A DNA stretch of 61,355 bases from Tissierellales bacterium (GCA_016938195.1 JAFGVC010000078.1:1-61355); one strand, 5' to 3'. Positions 48,250 to 57,790 are shown, counted from the stretch's first letter. The notes: a model not told the origin generated them from the sequence alone. Translations and numbers: made by a program.

Positions 48250-49434
48250 ATGAAAGACCTTGTAGAAATAAACTTAAAAATGAAATCCCTTGTTATATTT
48301 AGAAATATACAGGAAAATTTTATCGTCAAAAAATTATGTGAACTATTAATACCAGAAACAGATGTCACAAAGCAAGTCAATCAATATGCCTCTTTTGCCT
48401 CTGCTTTATTTCAAGAAAACCCTAACCTTAGCGAGCTCATATTGAACCTGATTCTTAATGATGAAAATATCTATGTGCAAAAAAAGGGACAGCAACTTGA
48501 AACATCGTTAGTCTTGGATGAATGCGTCAAAAACGAGCTGACAATTCTTGAAGAATTCGGAAATATTACCTCTAATGACATCAAGAGTCTGATCAATTAT
48601 CAAGGCTATCTTCCTAACTGGAAAAACTCCTCTTTAAACTATTTCAATATATATGACCAACGCATCAGAAATATTTCCGTCTATGGCTATGGCATTTATT
48701 CAAAACATCATACCTTTACAGTTGAAAACGGAAATCTAGTTCCTGTCATCAATCCCGATAAGGTTAAACTCAACGATTTAAAAGGATACACGGAGGAAAG
48801 AAAATCTGTGATAGACAATACCCTCGCCCTAATCAAAGGACGGCCTGCCGCTAACACTCTTTTATATGGAGATGCCGGAACGGGTAAATCTTCAACTGTC
48901 AAGGCGATTGTCAATGCCTATCAAGATGTAGGACTAAGGTTAGTCGAAGTTCCAAAGAAACAATTAAAAAACATCTCCGGCCTAATGGATAGCTTGAGCC
49001 ATAATCCTTTGAAGTTTATATTATTTATCGATGATTTATCCTTTACCCGAAACGATGACGAATTTGGTTCATTAAAAGCCATCCTTGAAGGCTCAATCTC
49101 TTCTAGACCACAAAACGTTGTGATTTATGCCACAAGTAACCGCAGACACTTGGTGAAAGAATCTTTCTCCGAACGAGAGGGAGATGATATTCACCTCAAT
49201 GAAACGATACAAGAGTTGACGTCATTGTCTGATCGATTTGGTTTATTGGTCAGCTTCTTTAGGCCCGATAAAAAGCAATATCTAAAAATTGTCCACGAAT
49301 TAGCTCTTCATTACAACATAGACCTGCCGCTTGAATTACTAGAGCTAGAGGCTGAACGATTTGCCGTCAGAAGAAGTGGAAGATCTCCCCGAATAGCAAG
49401 GCAATTCATTGAATATCTACTCACCTTGGAATAA
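48250..49434 (+). CDS. DUF815-family ATPase
   Basis: 394 residues from ATG 48250 (AAAGGAAA upstream; an in-frame ATG 11 codons earlier lacks a site). The N-terminal 170 residues are helical and unrecognised. A P-loop ATPase domain follows, with LLYGDAGTGKSS (about 214-225), Walker B KFILFIDDLSF, and YATSNRRHL with the sensor Asn. The C-terminal RRSGRSPRIARQF includes the arginine-rich end. This is the layout of the DUF815 AAA family, whose role is unknown. It stands alone. Confidence 0.88.
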   Translation: MKDLVEINLKMKSLVIFRNIQENFIVKKLCELLIPETDVTKQVNQYASFASALFQENPNLSELILNLILNDENIYVQKKGQQLETSLVLDECVKNELTILEEFGNITSNDIKSLINYQGYLPNWKNSSLNYFNIYDQRIRNISVYGYGIYSKHHTFTVENGNLVPVINPDKVKLNDLKGYTEERKSVIDNTLALIKGRPAANTLLYGDAGTGKSSTVKAIVNAYQDVGLRLVEVPKKQLKNISGLMDSLSHNPLKFILFIDDLSFTRNDDEFGSLKAILEGSISSRPQNVVIYATSNRRHLVKESFSEREGDDIHLNETIQELTSLSDRFGLLVSFFRPDKKQYLKIVHELALHYNIDLPLELLELEAERFAVRRSGRSPRIARQFIEYLLTLE

Positions 49435-49439
49435 ATCAT

Positions 49440-49503
49440 GGGGACGTGTCAAGGGGACGTTTTGATTGACTCGCCGCGAGTCAATCAAAACGTCCCCTTG
49501 ACA
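49440..49503. repeat. REP-like element with 27-bp perfect inverted repeat
   Basis: A GGGGACG copy at 49440-49446 is followed by TGTCAAGGGGACGTTTTGAT and onward. The left arm (49447-49473) and right arm (49477-49503) are exact reverse complements over 27 bp, with a 3-base loop. The GTCAAGGGGACG core resembles REP palindromes spread by RAYT (IS200-like) transposases in Firmicutes. It fills the gap between two convergent genes and ends two bases from the Nif3-like stop. No T-run follows on either side. Confidence 0.75.
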
Positions 49504-49505
49504 TG

Positions 49506-50324
49506 CTATAAAATACCTGACATCTTTGTCACTTCAAGTCCATTTAACTGCCATACCTTAATAATTTCGTTCAATCCTACAGAATCACTTGCCATATGCC
49601 CTGCCACGATAATATTACCAATATTCTGATCTCTCACATCCTTAATGACATCTTCCGGCGCATGCATGGCTATGATTGTGCCTACACCACAATCAAAATA
49701 AGCTTTATAAACATCCGAGCCACCGTTCGTACCCCCGGCATACAAAACCGCTACTTTGCCGGCGTAATCGGACGGTTTGCCACATCTGATAACCGGTTTT
49801 GCCATCGCATTTTGATAAAGTGTTATCTCATTTAAAAAATCCAAGAGGTCTTGTAAGGTTGTTCTTGTATTGTCGCCTATTTGCTCATTAATAAACTTCT
49901 GAACAAAGTTTTCACCAATAATATCCGCAGGCATATGTATGTTCATATAAGGCATGCCCAATAATTTTGCAGCAGAAGAAGCGCGATCATAATTTGACAC
50001 ATGTGACCCTATTTCGACAGTTTTTTTCTTTTTCTCCAAAGCCTTCTGCGCTCGATTGATAGGAACTCCAAATTCTATCATCTTATCAATTTGTCTTTCC
50101 ATTACATAATGAAAATCTACAATGGCCGTATCCGCTTTTGGGTGATGACTGACGACTAAGTCATAACCTAACTCTTTAGCCAAAAGCAATTCCGGCGTCT
50201 CCATATCGACACCTATCAGTATTTTTTTAATATTGTCTCCCGGTACACTTATAGTCGTATCTTGAGGTTGCGTCTCTAATCCGGCTAAATCCAAAGCCAT
50301 TTTCATAATTTCATTCGTATTCAT
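49506..50324 (-). CDS. Nif3-like dinuclear metal centre protein
   Basis: 272 residues of the Nif3/GTP cyclohydrolase I type 2 family. The metal-binding VVSHHPKAD lies near residue 60, with further ligands in IIVAGHMASDSVGLNEI near the C-terminus and in GSHVSNYDRA. The biochemical role of most Nif3 proteins is unsettled. It is the last of four same-strand genes, 22 bases after the nitrilase-family gene. Confidence 0.85.
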   Translation of the reverse strand: MNTNEIMKMALDLAGLETQPQDTTISVPGDNIKKILIGVDMETPELLLAKELGYDLVVSHHPKADTAIVDFHYVMERQIDKMIEFGVPINRAQKALEKKKKTVEIGSHVSNYDRASSAAKLLGMPYMNIHMPADIIGENFVQKFINEQIGDNTRTTLQDLLDFLNEITLYQNAMAKPVIRCGKPSDYAGKVAVLYAGGTNGGSDVYKAYFDCGVGTIIAMHAPEDVIKDVRDQNIGNIIVAGHMASDSVGLNEIIKVWQLNGLEVTKMSGIL

Positions 50325-50346
50325 TTGCTAATCCTCCTAAAGAATT

Positions 50347-51078
50347 TTATATAATTTTTCTCTCTTCCACATTCCATTCAAAAGTCAAAACAGTTGATTC
50401 TCTTGATTTGTGCAAAAAAATCTTTTGTCCATTTAAAATCACTGCACTTTCAGCCTCCCAAAAGCTAACGGAGCAATCTTCTCCGGTTCTATTACACACA
50501 AACACAGGAAGACCTGTTTGAACAGAGCGCTGCTCCCATTCACCCTCAGGACCATAGAGTCCAGGTCCCCACGAAGATGGCGCCACAATAATTTCGGCTC
50601 CCTTTTGATATATCTTGTCTGCAATTGATGGGATATATGCGTCAGCACAAATCATGATTCCGATCTTAACCCCTCCTAAATCAAAGACTTCAACTTCCTC
50701 TCCCGGCGAAGACCAGTCATCAATGATTGAATTGAACTTCCTTTGTTTTCCGATAATTTTTCCTTCTTGTCCCAGCACAAAGACTGAATTGAATAAAAAC
50801 GGACCCTCTCTCTCAGGAGAACCAATAAGAGCCGTCGTTCTATACGGCTTTATCTTCATGGCTAGCTCCTTCATCCATTCATTTGGTTGTTCAGAAATCC
50901 AGTCACATCCAATCAAATGCTTGAATTGAAGCCCACTCACTGCAAGCTCCGGTGTAACAATTAGATGGCTTCCATTTTCGGCTTCTTTTAAAACATACTG
51001 TTCAATCAATCTCATATTATGGGAGATGTTTCCTGCCTCAAGCAACAGGTGCAGCAAGGATATCTTTATTTTACGCAT
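50347..51078 (-). CDS. Nitrilase-superfamily carbon-nitrogen hydrolase
   Basis: 243 residues from ATG 51078, which has AAAGGAGG 4 bases upstream; a longer in-frame start was rejected. The Glu-Lys-Cys triad is visible in VTPELAVSG (about 42), IIGKQRKFN and GIMICADAYIPSI. A second glutamate lies in GPEGEWEQRS. These enzymes cleave amides or nitriles. The branch cannot be told by eye. Neighbours are an amidase and a deoxyribosyltransferase-like gene. Confidence 0.88.
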   Translation of the reverse strand: MRKIKISLLHLLLEAGNISHNMRLIEQYVLKEAENGSHLIVTPELAVSGLQFKHLIGCDWISEQPNEWMKELAMKIKPYRTTALIGSPEREGPFLFNSVFVLGQEGKIIGKQRKFNSIIDDWSSPGEEVEVFDLGGVKIGIMICADAYIPSIADKIYQKGAEIIVAPSSWGPGLYGPEGEWEQRSVQTGLPVFVCNRTGEDCSVSFWEAESAVILNGQKIFLHKSRESTVLTFEWNVEERKII

Positions 51079-51094
51079 GTGACCTCCTTTGTCA

Positions 51095-51409
51095 TTATTC
51101 CATAAAGATGATTCTTTTGCCGGTACGTTGTGCATATTCTATCTCGCTTTTTGTGCTTTTCCCTATATAACCCTCTTTGTTGATGACAAAAATTTCATCA
51201 GCCATGTCAATTTTTCTTTTATGCATATCATCAAGCATTTCTTTAACCTCATCCGTTAAAGACTTACCGTATTCCTTATCAGCATGCCCAAAAAGGCCCA
51301 CCGATATGACGATACAACCTTGGAGTGTCAACTCTCGTTGTATCCGAATAAAATCATCTTTAAATCTTGTACTCCCACATAATGTCACCACTTTATAGCT
51401 ACGCTCCAT
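51095..51409 (-). CDS. Nucleoside 2-deoxyribosyltransferase-like protein
   Basis: 104 residues from ATG 51409 (GGAGGG upstream). The frame stays open 73 codons farther, but that part overlaps the amidase gene in another frame. It shows VVTLCGSTRF (7-16) and DEIFVINKEGYIGKSTKSEI, the motifs of the NDT/DUF4406-like Rossmann-type fold. A role in salvage or in hydrolysis of a nucleoside-like bond is possible. It lies between the amidase (49 bases) and nitrilase-family (16 bases) genes. Confidence 0.78.
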   Translation of the reverse strand: MERSYKVVTLCGSTRFKDDFIRIQRELTLQGCIVISVGLFGHADKEYGKSLTDEVKEMLDDMHKRKIDMADEIFVINKEGYIGKSTKSEIEYAQRTGKRIIFME

Positions 51410-51458
51410 ATACCCTCCAATTAAATTAGAAGTTTTTTCAATTTTCATAAGCTTTCTA

Positions 51459-52922
51459 TTAAGCTTGAGGAGGTTTCCTCTTCGCATGTGAAATATTTTC
51501 ATAATATTCAGCAATGCCCAGAAGCTTTTCATCTTCATGTGCGCTTGCAACAAAAGTAATGCCAACAGGTTCTCCTGTCTTTCTATATCCTGTCGGAACA
51601 TTAATGGCAGGATACCCTGCATAAGCATAAATTGAACTAAAATAATTGCTAAGCGTCACCAAAACATCGTAGGTTTTGAGCTGTTCATCGATAGCTTCCT
51701 GACATTTTTTTTGATCCCTACTTAGCATTTTAAACCAAGATTCTTTTGTGATACTAGAAAAATAGGCTTCTTCTAATAAATCCTGCCCATAAGGTGCCCT
51801 TTCGTTAAGATTTTCATGGTTGAAGTTTATAACATCTTTCAAGGTTATGTGTGGAGTCCCCATACAATTCGCAAAATACTCCTGAATACTGTGCTTAAAC
51901 TCATATTCTAAAACTTCATTTTTTTCAATTTCAAAAACCTTGTCATTAATATATATGCTTTCTATGATAAATCCATTTTTTTTCATTTCTTCAAGTGCTT
52001 CATGAAGGATTAAAGCATCATCGTCTCTATATTCTGCTTCTAAACTTCTATTTACCAAAACACCAACCTTTATCGGAAAATTTAGCTCATATTGGGTCTC
52101 TTCTAGCATCACTTTTTGACAGTCCTTGCCTTTTACACTTAAAAAATGATGCAAAATCCTGGCGTCTTTTACGCTTTTTGTAATAGGACCTATCGTATCG
52201 AGAGATGGTGCGATAGGAATAGTACACCTTGAATCCCAAGCATTCCAAGTCGGCTTATACCCAACCACACTGTTTTGATTGGCAGGACAAATTATCGACC
52301 CATACGTTTCACTTCCTAAAGCAACACTAGCTAGATTTAAAGCAACACTCACTGCAGACCCTGAGCTCGATCCTCCTACATCAAAGGTCCCATAAGGATT
52401 AATCGTTTGTCCCCCTAAGGCTGAATATCCGTTAATTCCCTTGGATGACATATAAAAAGCCCATTCACTTAGGTTCGTCTTTCCAAGAATAATTCCCCCA
52501 CACCTTCTTATCTTTTGAATCGTATCAGATTCATCGATGACCCTTGCATCTTCAAGAAACTTTGCGCCAGCTGTATTATGCATCTGATCCTTAGTTCCAA
52601 TATTATCCTTTATAAGAAAGGGTATGCCATGTAGCAACGAACGTCTACGTCCTTCGAATAGCTCCTTATCCATTTGTGCGGCTAACTCAATTGCATCGGG
52701 ATTCAACTCTATAACGGCATGAACTTGCATGTTATATTTCATTATTCTACTCAAATAAAAAACAACGAGCTCAGAAATCGTAAATAGTCTTTGATTTAAG
52801 CTTTCTTGTAAATCTAAAATGTCTTTTTCCAACACCAGGCTTTCAAGTTCAAGGTATCTACTCGGCGATAATTTATTCATTTCTCCTCGAAATTGCGAAA
52901 AATCCAATGGCTTGTGTGTCAT
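51459..52922 (-). CDS. Amidase-signature family hydrolase
   Basis: 487 residues. The catalytic triad is readable: Lys in FLIKDNIGT, cis-Ser in GGSSSGSAV and nucleophile Ser in GSETYGSIICPA. The last segment departs from the common GxDxGGSIR form but fits the broader amidase group. No GatB or GatC genes lie near, so this is not the tRNA amidotransferase. AAGGAG precedes ATG. It is the first of four same-strand genes. Confidence 0.9.
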   Translation of the reverse strand: MTHKPLDFSQFRGEMNKLSPSRYLELESLVLEKDILDLQESLNQRLFTISELVVFYLSRIMKYNMQVHAVIELNPDAIELAAQMDKELFEGRRRSLLHGIPFLIKDNIGTKDQMHNTAGAKFLEDARVIDESDTIQKIRRCGGIILGKTNLSEWAFYMSSKGINGYSALGGQTINPYGTFDVGGSSSGSAVSVALNLASVALGSETYGSIICPANQNSVVGYKPTWNAWDSRCTIPIAPSLDTIGPITKSVKDARILHHFLSVKGKDCQKVMLEETQYELNFPIKVGVLVNRSLEAEYRDDDALILHEALEEMKKNGFIIESIYINDKVFEIEKNEVLEYEFKHSIQEYFANCMGTPHITLKDVINFNHENLNERAPYGQDLLEEAYFSSITKESWFKMLSRDQKKCQEAIDEQLKTYDVLVTLSNYFSSIYAYAGYPAINVPTGYRKTGEPVGITFVASAHEDEKLLGIAEYYENISHAKRKPPQA

Positions 52923-52989
52923 TTAATATCAACTCCTTAACAAGCATTATATTATACTTTTATACAATTGAAAAGAATTTGTCTCTCAA

Positions 52990-53021
52990 AAAATAAGCAA
53001 GTCGCGACTAGGCGACTTGCT
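52990..53021 (-). terminator. Terminator of the TAXI-transporter operon
   Basis: Stem AGCAAGTCGC / GCGACTTGCT (52996-53005 with 53012-53021) is followed on the minus strand by TATTTTTTG. It closes the operon that begins at 58991. Confidence 0.9.
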
Positions 53022-53063
53022 CAAAAGGTAACTATCATACTAAATCCTAAGGTGTTATCTAAA

Positions 53064-54227
53064 TTAAAATGCATTAAGATAAATCTTCTTGATGTCTTCA
53101 ACACTAAGCACTCTAGCCGATCGAGACAACAATCTACGCTCTTGATAAGCCTCTTCCGCCCATCCGTCGGCTTTGCTTTTGTCTGTGATGTTTAAATCTG
53201 ATAACGACGTTGGAAGATTGACGCTTTTCATCAGATGATTAATCGCATTCAATCCAGCTTCAGCTGCTTCTCTTTCTGACAAACCATCCGTAATCTCTCC
53301 CATAGCCTTAGCGATACGCGCAAATCTTTCTTGCTTAGCTACTTTAATATAATTAAAGCTAGAATTAACCAAACAAGTTAAGCTTGGTCCATGAGGTACA
53401 TGAAATTCTCCTCCGATAGGATAAGCCAAGGCGTGTATTAAGCTTGTTCCCGAATTATTAAGCACAAGTCCTGCTAATAAAGACCCAAGCGCCATCTGAT
53501 ATCTGGCTTCAATGTCATTCCCATCGGCAAATGCCGGTCCTAACCATTTAGTAATGATGCTAATGGATTCCAAAGCGATACTATCAGTCAAAGGATTTGA
53601 CATATTTGATACAAACGGCTCTGCAGCATGAAGAAATGCGTCGAAGCCGGTATCTGCTGTCACCTTTTGAGGACAAGTCACAGTTGTCATAGGGTCTATA
53701 ATTGCAACACTCGGCATAATGTTTGCAGAGGCTACCGCTTTTTTTACATTGTTTTCTTCATCCAAAAATATAGCATGCTTGGTTACTTCTGAACCGGTAC
53801 CTGAGGTTGTTGGAATCATGATGGATGGAATGCTTTTGTTTGGCACTTTTCCTTTTCCGAAATAATCTCTTACTTGAAGCGGATTTGTCATCAATGCAGC
53901 GGCCATTTTAGCAACATCTAGGATGCTTCCTCCTCCCATCCCGATAATTAAATCTACTTTTTCCTGCTTTGCAAATTTTGCCACGTTTTCAGCTAAATCA
54001 GTTGTCGGTTCAGGCGTTCTTCTGCTTTCATATTGTGTAATGAACTCAATTCCTTCTTCCTTTAATAATTGCTCCACTTTCTCAACATAGCCGTTTTTCT
54101 TGACGTTGTTGCCTGTTAAAAAAAGAACCTTCGTTGCTCCTAGCTTTTTAGCTTCTTTTCCTGTTTGATAAATAGTATCTAACCCAAATATGATGTTGGG
54201 TGTATTAAAGTTAAATGTATGAAACAT
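53064..54227 (-). CDS. Iron-containing alcohol dehydrogenase
   Basis: 387-residue Fe-ADH. It shows the NAD(P) motif IGMGGGSILDVAK (about 95-107) and the TTSGTGSEVT loop. Metal ligands are the Asp and His of DTGFDAFLHAAEP and the two His of LIHALAYPIGGEFHVPHG. It interconverts an alcohol and an aldehyde or ketone, possibly a hydroxy-acid semialdehyde given its neighbours. It is the last gene of the TAXI operon, 24 bases after the regulator. The substrate cannot be assigned. Confidence 0.93.
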   Translation of the reverse strand: MFHTFNFNTPNIIFGLDTIYQTGKEAKKLGATKVLFLTGNNVKKNGYVEKVEQLLKEEGIEFITQYESRRTPEPTTDLAENVAKFAKQEKVDLIIGMGGGSILDVAKMAAALMTNPLQVRDYFGKGKVPNKSIPSIMIPTTSGTGSEVTKHAIFLDEENNVKKAVASANIMPSVAIIDPMTTVTCPQKVTADTGFDAFLHAAEPFVSNMSNPLTDSIALESISIITKWLGPAFADGNDIEARYQMALGSLLAGLVLNNSGTSLIHALAYPIGGEFHVPHGPSLTCLVNSSFNYIKVAKQERFARIAKAMGEITDGLSEREAAEAGLNAINHLMKSVNLPTSLSDLNITDKSKADGWAEEAYQERRLLSRSARVLSVEDIKKIYLNAF

Positions 54228-54251
54228 AATATATCCTCCTTTGAACGTTTT

Positions 54252-54959
54252 TTAATCAATATCTTCAAAAATGTCTGTTCTGATATCTATCAAATGTTTT
54301 CTCGTCAGCATTTCTGCAAGATTTATGTCTCGATTGAGCAAGGCTTCAAAAATCATCTGATGTTCTTCTTTGTATCGTGAGATTCTTCCTTCCTTCTGTA
54401 GGCTTTTAAATTTCATGCTTCCCCACAATTGACTGCCTCTCAAATTATTTATGTTCTGAGCAAATTTTGACAATACATCATTGTAAGATGATTTTGCTAT
54501 AATATAGTGGAATTTCTCATCTAATTCCTCAAATTTTTCAATTTCAATATTTTCAAGTCCTTCTGATTCTTCAACGATGAGCCTTAGATTTTCAAGATCT
54601 TCTGTGGTTGCTCTTTGAGAAGCCAGCTTTGCTAGCTGGGGCTCTAAAATAATTCTAGCCTCAAATATTTCTGAAGGACTGATACCATCGTTTTCGGTCA
54701 AGTCATCAAATTCAGACTGTTTGTCCTTACATTCAGCGACAAAGGTACCTAATCCAGACCTGACCTCAACCAGACCCATGATTTCAAGAGCTGTCATTGC
54801 TTCTCTCACCGTTGATCTGGAAAGGCCAAGTTCTACTGATAAGTCTCGTTCAGAAGGCAATTTATCTCCGCATTTTAATCGCTCGTCATCTATCAGACCT
54901 TTAATCTGATCTACTACCAACATATACAGTTTGCGGTTTTTCTGAACTTCTTTAAACAT
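54252..54959 (-). CDS. GntR/FadR-type transcription regulator
   Basis: 235 residues from ATG 54959. A GTG three codons earlier lies too close to the AAGGGG site. The N-terminal winged helix has GDKLPSERDLSVELGLSRST (about 34-53), and the C-terminal FCD ligand-binding domain begins near residue 90. FCD members sense organic acids, and their operators are of TGGTnnnACCA type. One such site lies downstream of the transporter operon promoter. Being inside that operon, it is probably its autoregulated repressor. Confidence 0.92.
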   Translation of the reverse strand: MFKEVQKNRKLYMLVVDQIKGLIDDERLKCGDKLPSERDLSVELGLSRSTVREAMTALEIMGLVEVRSGLGTFVAECKDKQSEFDDLTENDGISPSEIFEARIILEPQLAKLASQRATTEDLENLRLIVEESEGLENIEIEKFEELDEKFHYIIAKSSYNDVLSKFAQNINNLRGSQLWGSMKFKSLQKEGRISRYKEEHQMIFEALLNRDINLAEMLTRKHLIDIRTDIFEDID

Positions 54960-55005
54960 ACTGCTCACCCCTTAAGCCATTTTGTTCATTATTTTATTGA
55001 TGCAT

Positions 55006-55896
55006 TTATTGCTTTTTTACTTCGACGCCGGCCCATTCTTCGTAGCATTTAACCATAGCACATAAATCCTCGTCACCATAACCTTTTGACTGGGCTATTT
55101 TAAGCATTTCACCTGCGACAGACAAAACAGGCATTGGCATTTTAATCTGTTTAGCTAAATCTAATGCCAATCCAACATCCTTAAGCATCAAAGCTGATTT
55201 AAAGGCAGGTGAAAAATCTCTATTTACAATTTTAGGTGTCTTGGATTCCGCCATAGCACTTTTAGAGCCGCCACCGCTAACAACCTGAACAAAAGTCTCC
55301 GGATCTATGTTGCATTTGGCCGCCATTACAATCGCTTCCGCTAAGGACATCATATTAATTGCCAACATAGTGTTGTTGGCTAGCTTAGTATACGATCCCG
55401 CTCCCATAGGTCCCATATAAAAAGATTTTTTTCCCATTGCTTCAAATAAAGGAATGCATTTTTCATAAGTCTCGAAATTTCCACCACACATAAATGTCAA
55501 CATACCTGAGTTCGCTTGTACACCACTTCCAGTAACCGGTACATCTAACATTTCTATTCCATGCTCAGCCAATTTATAGGATAAATGGATATTTGAATCC
55601 GGTGAAACTGTGCTACAATTGATGACCAATAATCCTTCATGTGCACCAAAGACAATGCCGTCCTGTCCTAATGATATTTGCTCCACAATGTCACTATTTG
55701 CAAGCATCGTAAAGACTACCTCTGTTTTTTCAGCAACCTGTGCAGGTGTTTTAGCGACTTCAGCGCCTAATTTCTCAAGCTCATTTGACTTTTCAACGGT
55801 TCTATTAAAAACCACAAGCTCATAACCAGCTTCAATCAAATGCTTAGCCATTGGAAATCCCATAATGCCAAGTCCTATAAAACCAATTTTTTTCAT
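55006..55896 (-). CDS. GarR/HIBADH-family 2-hydroxyacid dehydrogenase
   Basis: 296 residues. The nucleotide motif is GFIGLGIMGFPMAKHL (5-20), and the N-terminal signature is followed by the substrate segment DVPVTGSG (119-126). The usual family form is APVSGG. Catalytic Lys171 sits in GSYTKLANN. Relatives reduce tartronate semialdehyde or oxidise 3-hydroxyisobutyrate and four-carbon sugar acids. The TRAP transporter next door and the acid-sugar kinase upstream favour a hydroxy-acid substrate. GGAGG precedes ATG. Confidence 0.9.
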   Translation of the reverse strand: MKKIGFIGLGIMGFPMAKHLIEAGYELVVFNRTVEKSNELEKLGAEVAKTPAQVAEKTEVVFTMLANSDIVEQISLGQDGIVFGAHEGLLVINCSTVSPDSNIHLSYKLAEHGIEMLDVPVTGSGVQANSGMLTFMCGGNFETYEKCIPLFEAMGKKSFYMGPMGAGSYTKLANNTMLAINMMSLAEAIVMAAKCNIDPETFVQVVSGGGSKSAMAESKTPKIVNRDFSPAFKSALMLKDVGLALDLAKQIKMPMPVLSVAGEMLKIAQSKGYGDEDLCAMVKCYEEWAGVEVKKQ

Positions 55897-55924
55897 GTAA
55901 TCCTCCTTTTCATTATGATATCAA

Positions 55925-57790
55925 TTATGCCTGAATCAATTTTTTATTTTTCTTTTTCAAAATAAACATAGTTATTATAATCCCAAGTCCAATCGCATCT
56001 GTGATGTATCCAGGCCAGAACAAAATCAGACCTGCAAATGCCATCAGTGCACGCTCAGGCCAATTCAAATGATCCTGGAAATATCCCATAACACCGCTCG
56101 CTATAGCCGGCAATGCAATTAATAAGCTCATAACCAAGTAAACCGTATCAATCCATCTTCCCTGCAATAACATTTCCGGAAAATAAACAAAGGTGAATGG
56201 TAAAATAAATAGAAGCAACGAATATTTAACTCCCGTATATCCGGTTTTCATTGGATCTGCTTCTGCAATTGATGCTGCTGCAAAGGCTGACACACAAACA
56301 GGTGGCGTTACATTAGATATAGCCGAGAACCAAAAAGCTATCGTATGGGCAACAACCTTGTCAATACCAAAGGTCTGTAATCCGGGAACTACTATCATTG
56401 CAATTATGAGATAAGTTGCCGTTTGCGTCGCACCCATGCCAACCAAAGCACCTACTATAGCTGTTAATCCTATTGCCAAAAACATACTTCCAAATGATAA
56501 AGAGATTACGAGAGAAGCAAACTTCGCACCAAGCCCTGCTAATACAATACCTCCCATAATTATCCCAAGCATTCCGATAGAAGATCCCACTGATAAATTA
56601 TTTTTCCCTCCAAGTTCGAGTGCATCCATAATTGTTTTGATTCCCATTTTACTATTTTTCGTGAACCAGCTTAATACAATTGTACTAATTACGGCCCAAA
56701 AAGCAGCTAGATTCGGAGAATAACCTTGGAATAGAAATACAAAAATAATAATCAATGGTACAATAAAAAACCATCCTTCTTTAAAGGTTTCCTTGAAATC
56801 CGGAATTTCATCATCCGGCAAATTTCCTATATTAAATTTTTTCGCCTTATAATGAACAGCAGTCCCTACCCAATAAAAATATAACAACGCAGGTATCGCA
56901 TTCATCGTTATTACTTTTAAATATGAAGTTTGGGTTAATGTTGCTAGCAAAAATGCGCCCGCCCCCATAACCGGAGGAAGAAACTGTCCGCCAGTTGAAG
57001 CCGCAGCCTCTATCGCACCTGCATCTTCAGGTGAAAAACCAACTTTTTTCATCATTGGAATTGTAAAAGCCCCTGTAGAGACAACATTGGCCACTGAGCT
57101 TCCACTGATTGATCCAAAAATACCACTTGCAATGACCGCTACCTTGGCAGGTCCTCCGGACCAACCTCTTGTCAAAGAGAGTGCCAATCTAATGAAAAAA
57201 TTGCCGGCTCCCGATTTTTCAAAAAAAGCTCCTAAAATTATAAATGGCAATACATACGTCGCGAAGGTATTCGCGATAATACCAAATATACCTTCCATCG
57301 AGCTGTACATGAATTCTACAATCCTTCCCGGAGTAAATCCAGGATGAGCTAATGTGCCTGGCATATATTTTCCAAAATATAGTTGGAGTAAAAAAACGCT
57401 AGCTACAATCAGCAAAGTTCTTCCAAGTACTCTTCTTGCGATTTCGAACAATAAAATTATCCCAATTACACCGAACCAAAAGTCATATTGATTGGGCATC
57501 GTGACCCTTCTCACATAATTTGTGTATTCAAGCATCCAGTATCCAAAGGACGCAATTGCAAGAATAATTAGCACAACATCGTAAATGGGGATTTTCTTCT
57601 GCGTTCCCTTGTTTCTTATCACGGGATAAATCATAAAGCTCAACACAACATTAAACATAATGTAAAATCCCCTGCCGGTTATGGTCCCTAAAATACCAAA
57701 TCCAGCGGACAAAAGAAACAAAAGGGAGAATGTAATCGAAGCATATCTAAAGATGTATTTAGAAATTCCCTCAAGTTTTCTCGTTTTCAT
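55925..57790 (-). CDS. TRAP transporter fused permease (small plus large subunit), TAXI type
   Basis: 621 residues with about 16 membrane helices. The first four correspond to the small DctQ-like subunit and the rest to the large DctM-like subunit, as is normal for TAXI systems. GSISGSSVANVVSTGAFTIP and GAIEAAASTGGQFLPPVMGA are typical of the large subunit. It imports an organic anion using a Na+ or H+ gradient. It lies 151 bases after the binding protein, with a possible stem-loop in the gap. Confidence 0.95.
   Translation of the reverse strand: MKTRKLEGISKYIFRYASITFSLLFLLSAGFGILGTITGRGFYIMFNVVLSFMIYPVIRNKGTQKKIPIYDVVLIILAIASFGYWMLEYTNYVRRVTMPNQYDFWFGVIGIILLFEIARRVLGRTLLIVASVFLLQLYFGKYMPGTLAHPGFTPGRIVEFMYSSMEGIFGIIANTFATYVLPFIILGAFFEKSGAGNFFIRLALSLTRGWSGGPAKVAVIASGIFGSISGSSVANVVSTGAFTIPMMKKVGFSPEDAGAIEAAASTGGQFLPPVMGAGAFLLATLTQTSYLKVITMNAIPALLYFYWVGTAVHYKAKKFNIGNLPDDEIPDFKETFKEGWFFIVPLIIIFVFLFQGYSPNLAAFWAVISTIVLSWFTKNSKMGIKTIMDALELGGKNNLSVGSSIGMLGIIMGGIVLAGLGAKFASLVISLSFGSMFLAIGLTAIVGALVGMGATQTATYLIIAMIVVPGLQTFGIDKVVAHTIAFWFSAISNVTPPVCVSAFAAASIAEADPMKTGYTGVKYSLLLFILPFTFVYFPEMLLQGRWIDTVYLVMSLLIALPAIASGVMGYFQDHLNWPERALMAFAGLILFWPGYITDAIGLGIIITMFILKKKNKKLIQA

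Noticed and set aside
49447-49503. Palindrome considered as a terminator of the DUF815 or Nif3-like gene
   Set aside because: No T-run follows the stem on either strand, and the 27-bp perfect arms are atypical of intrinsic terminators.
51410-51628. 73-codon extension of the deoxyribosyltransferase-like frame
   Set aside because: It overlaps the amidase gene in another frame. GGAGGG precedes the ATG at 51409.
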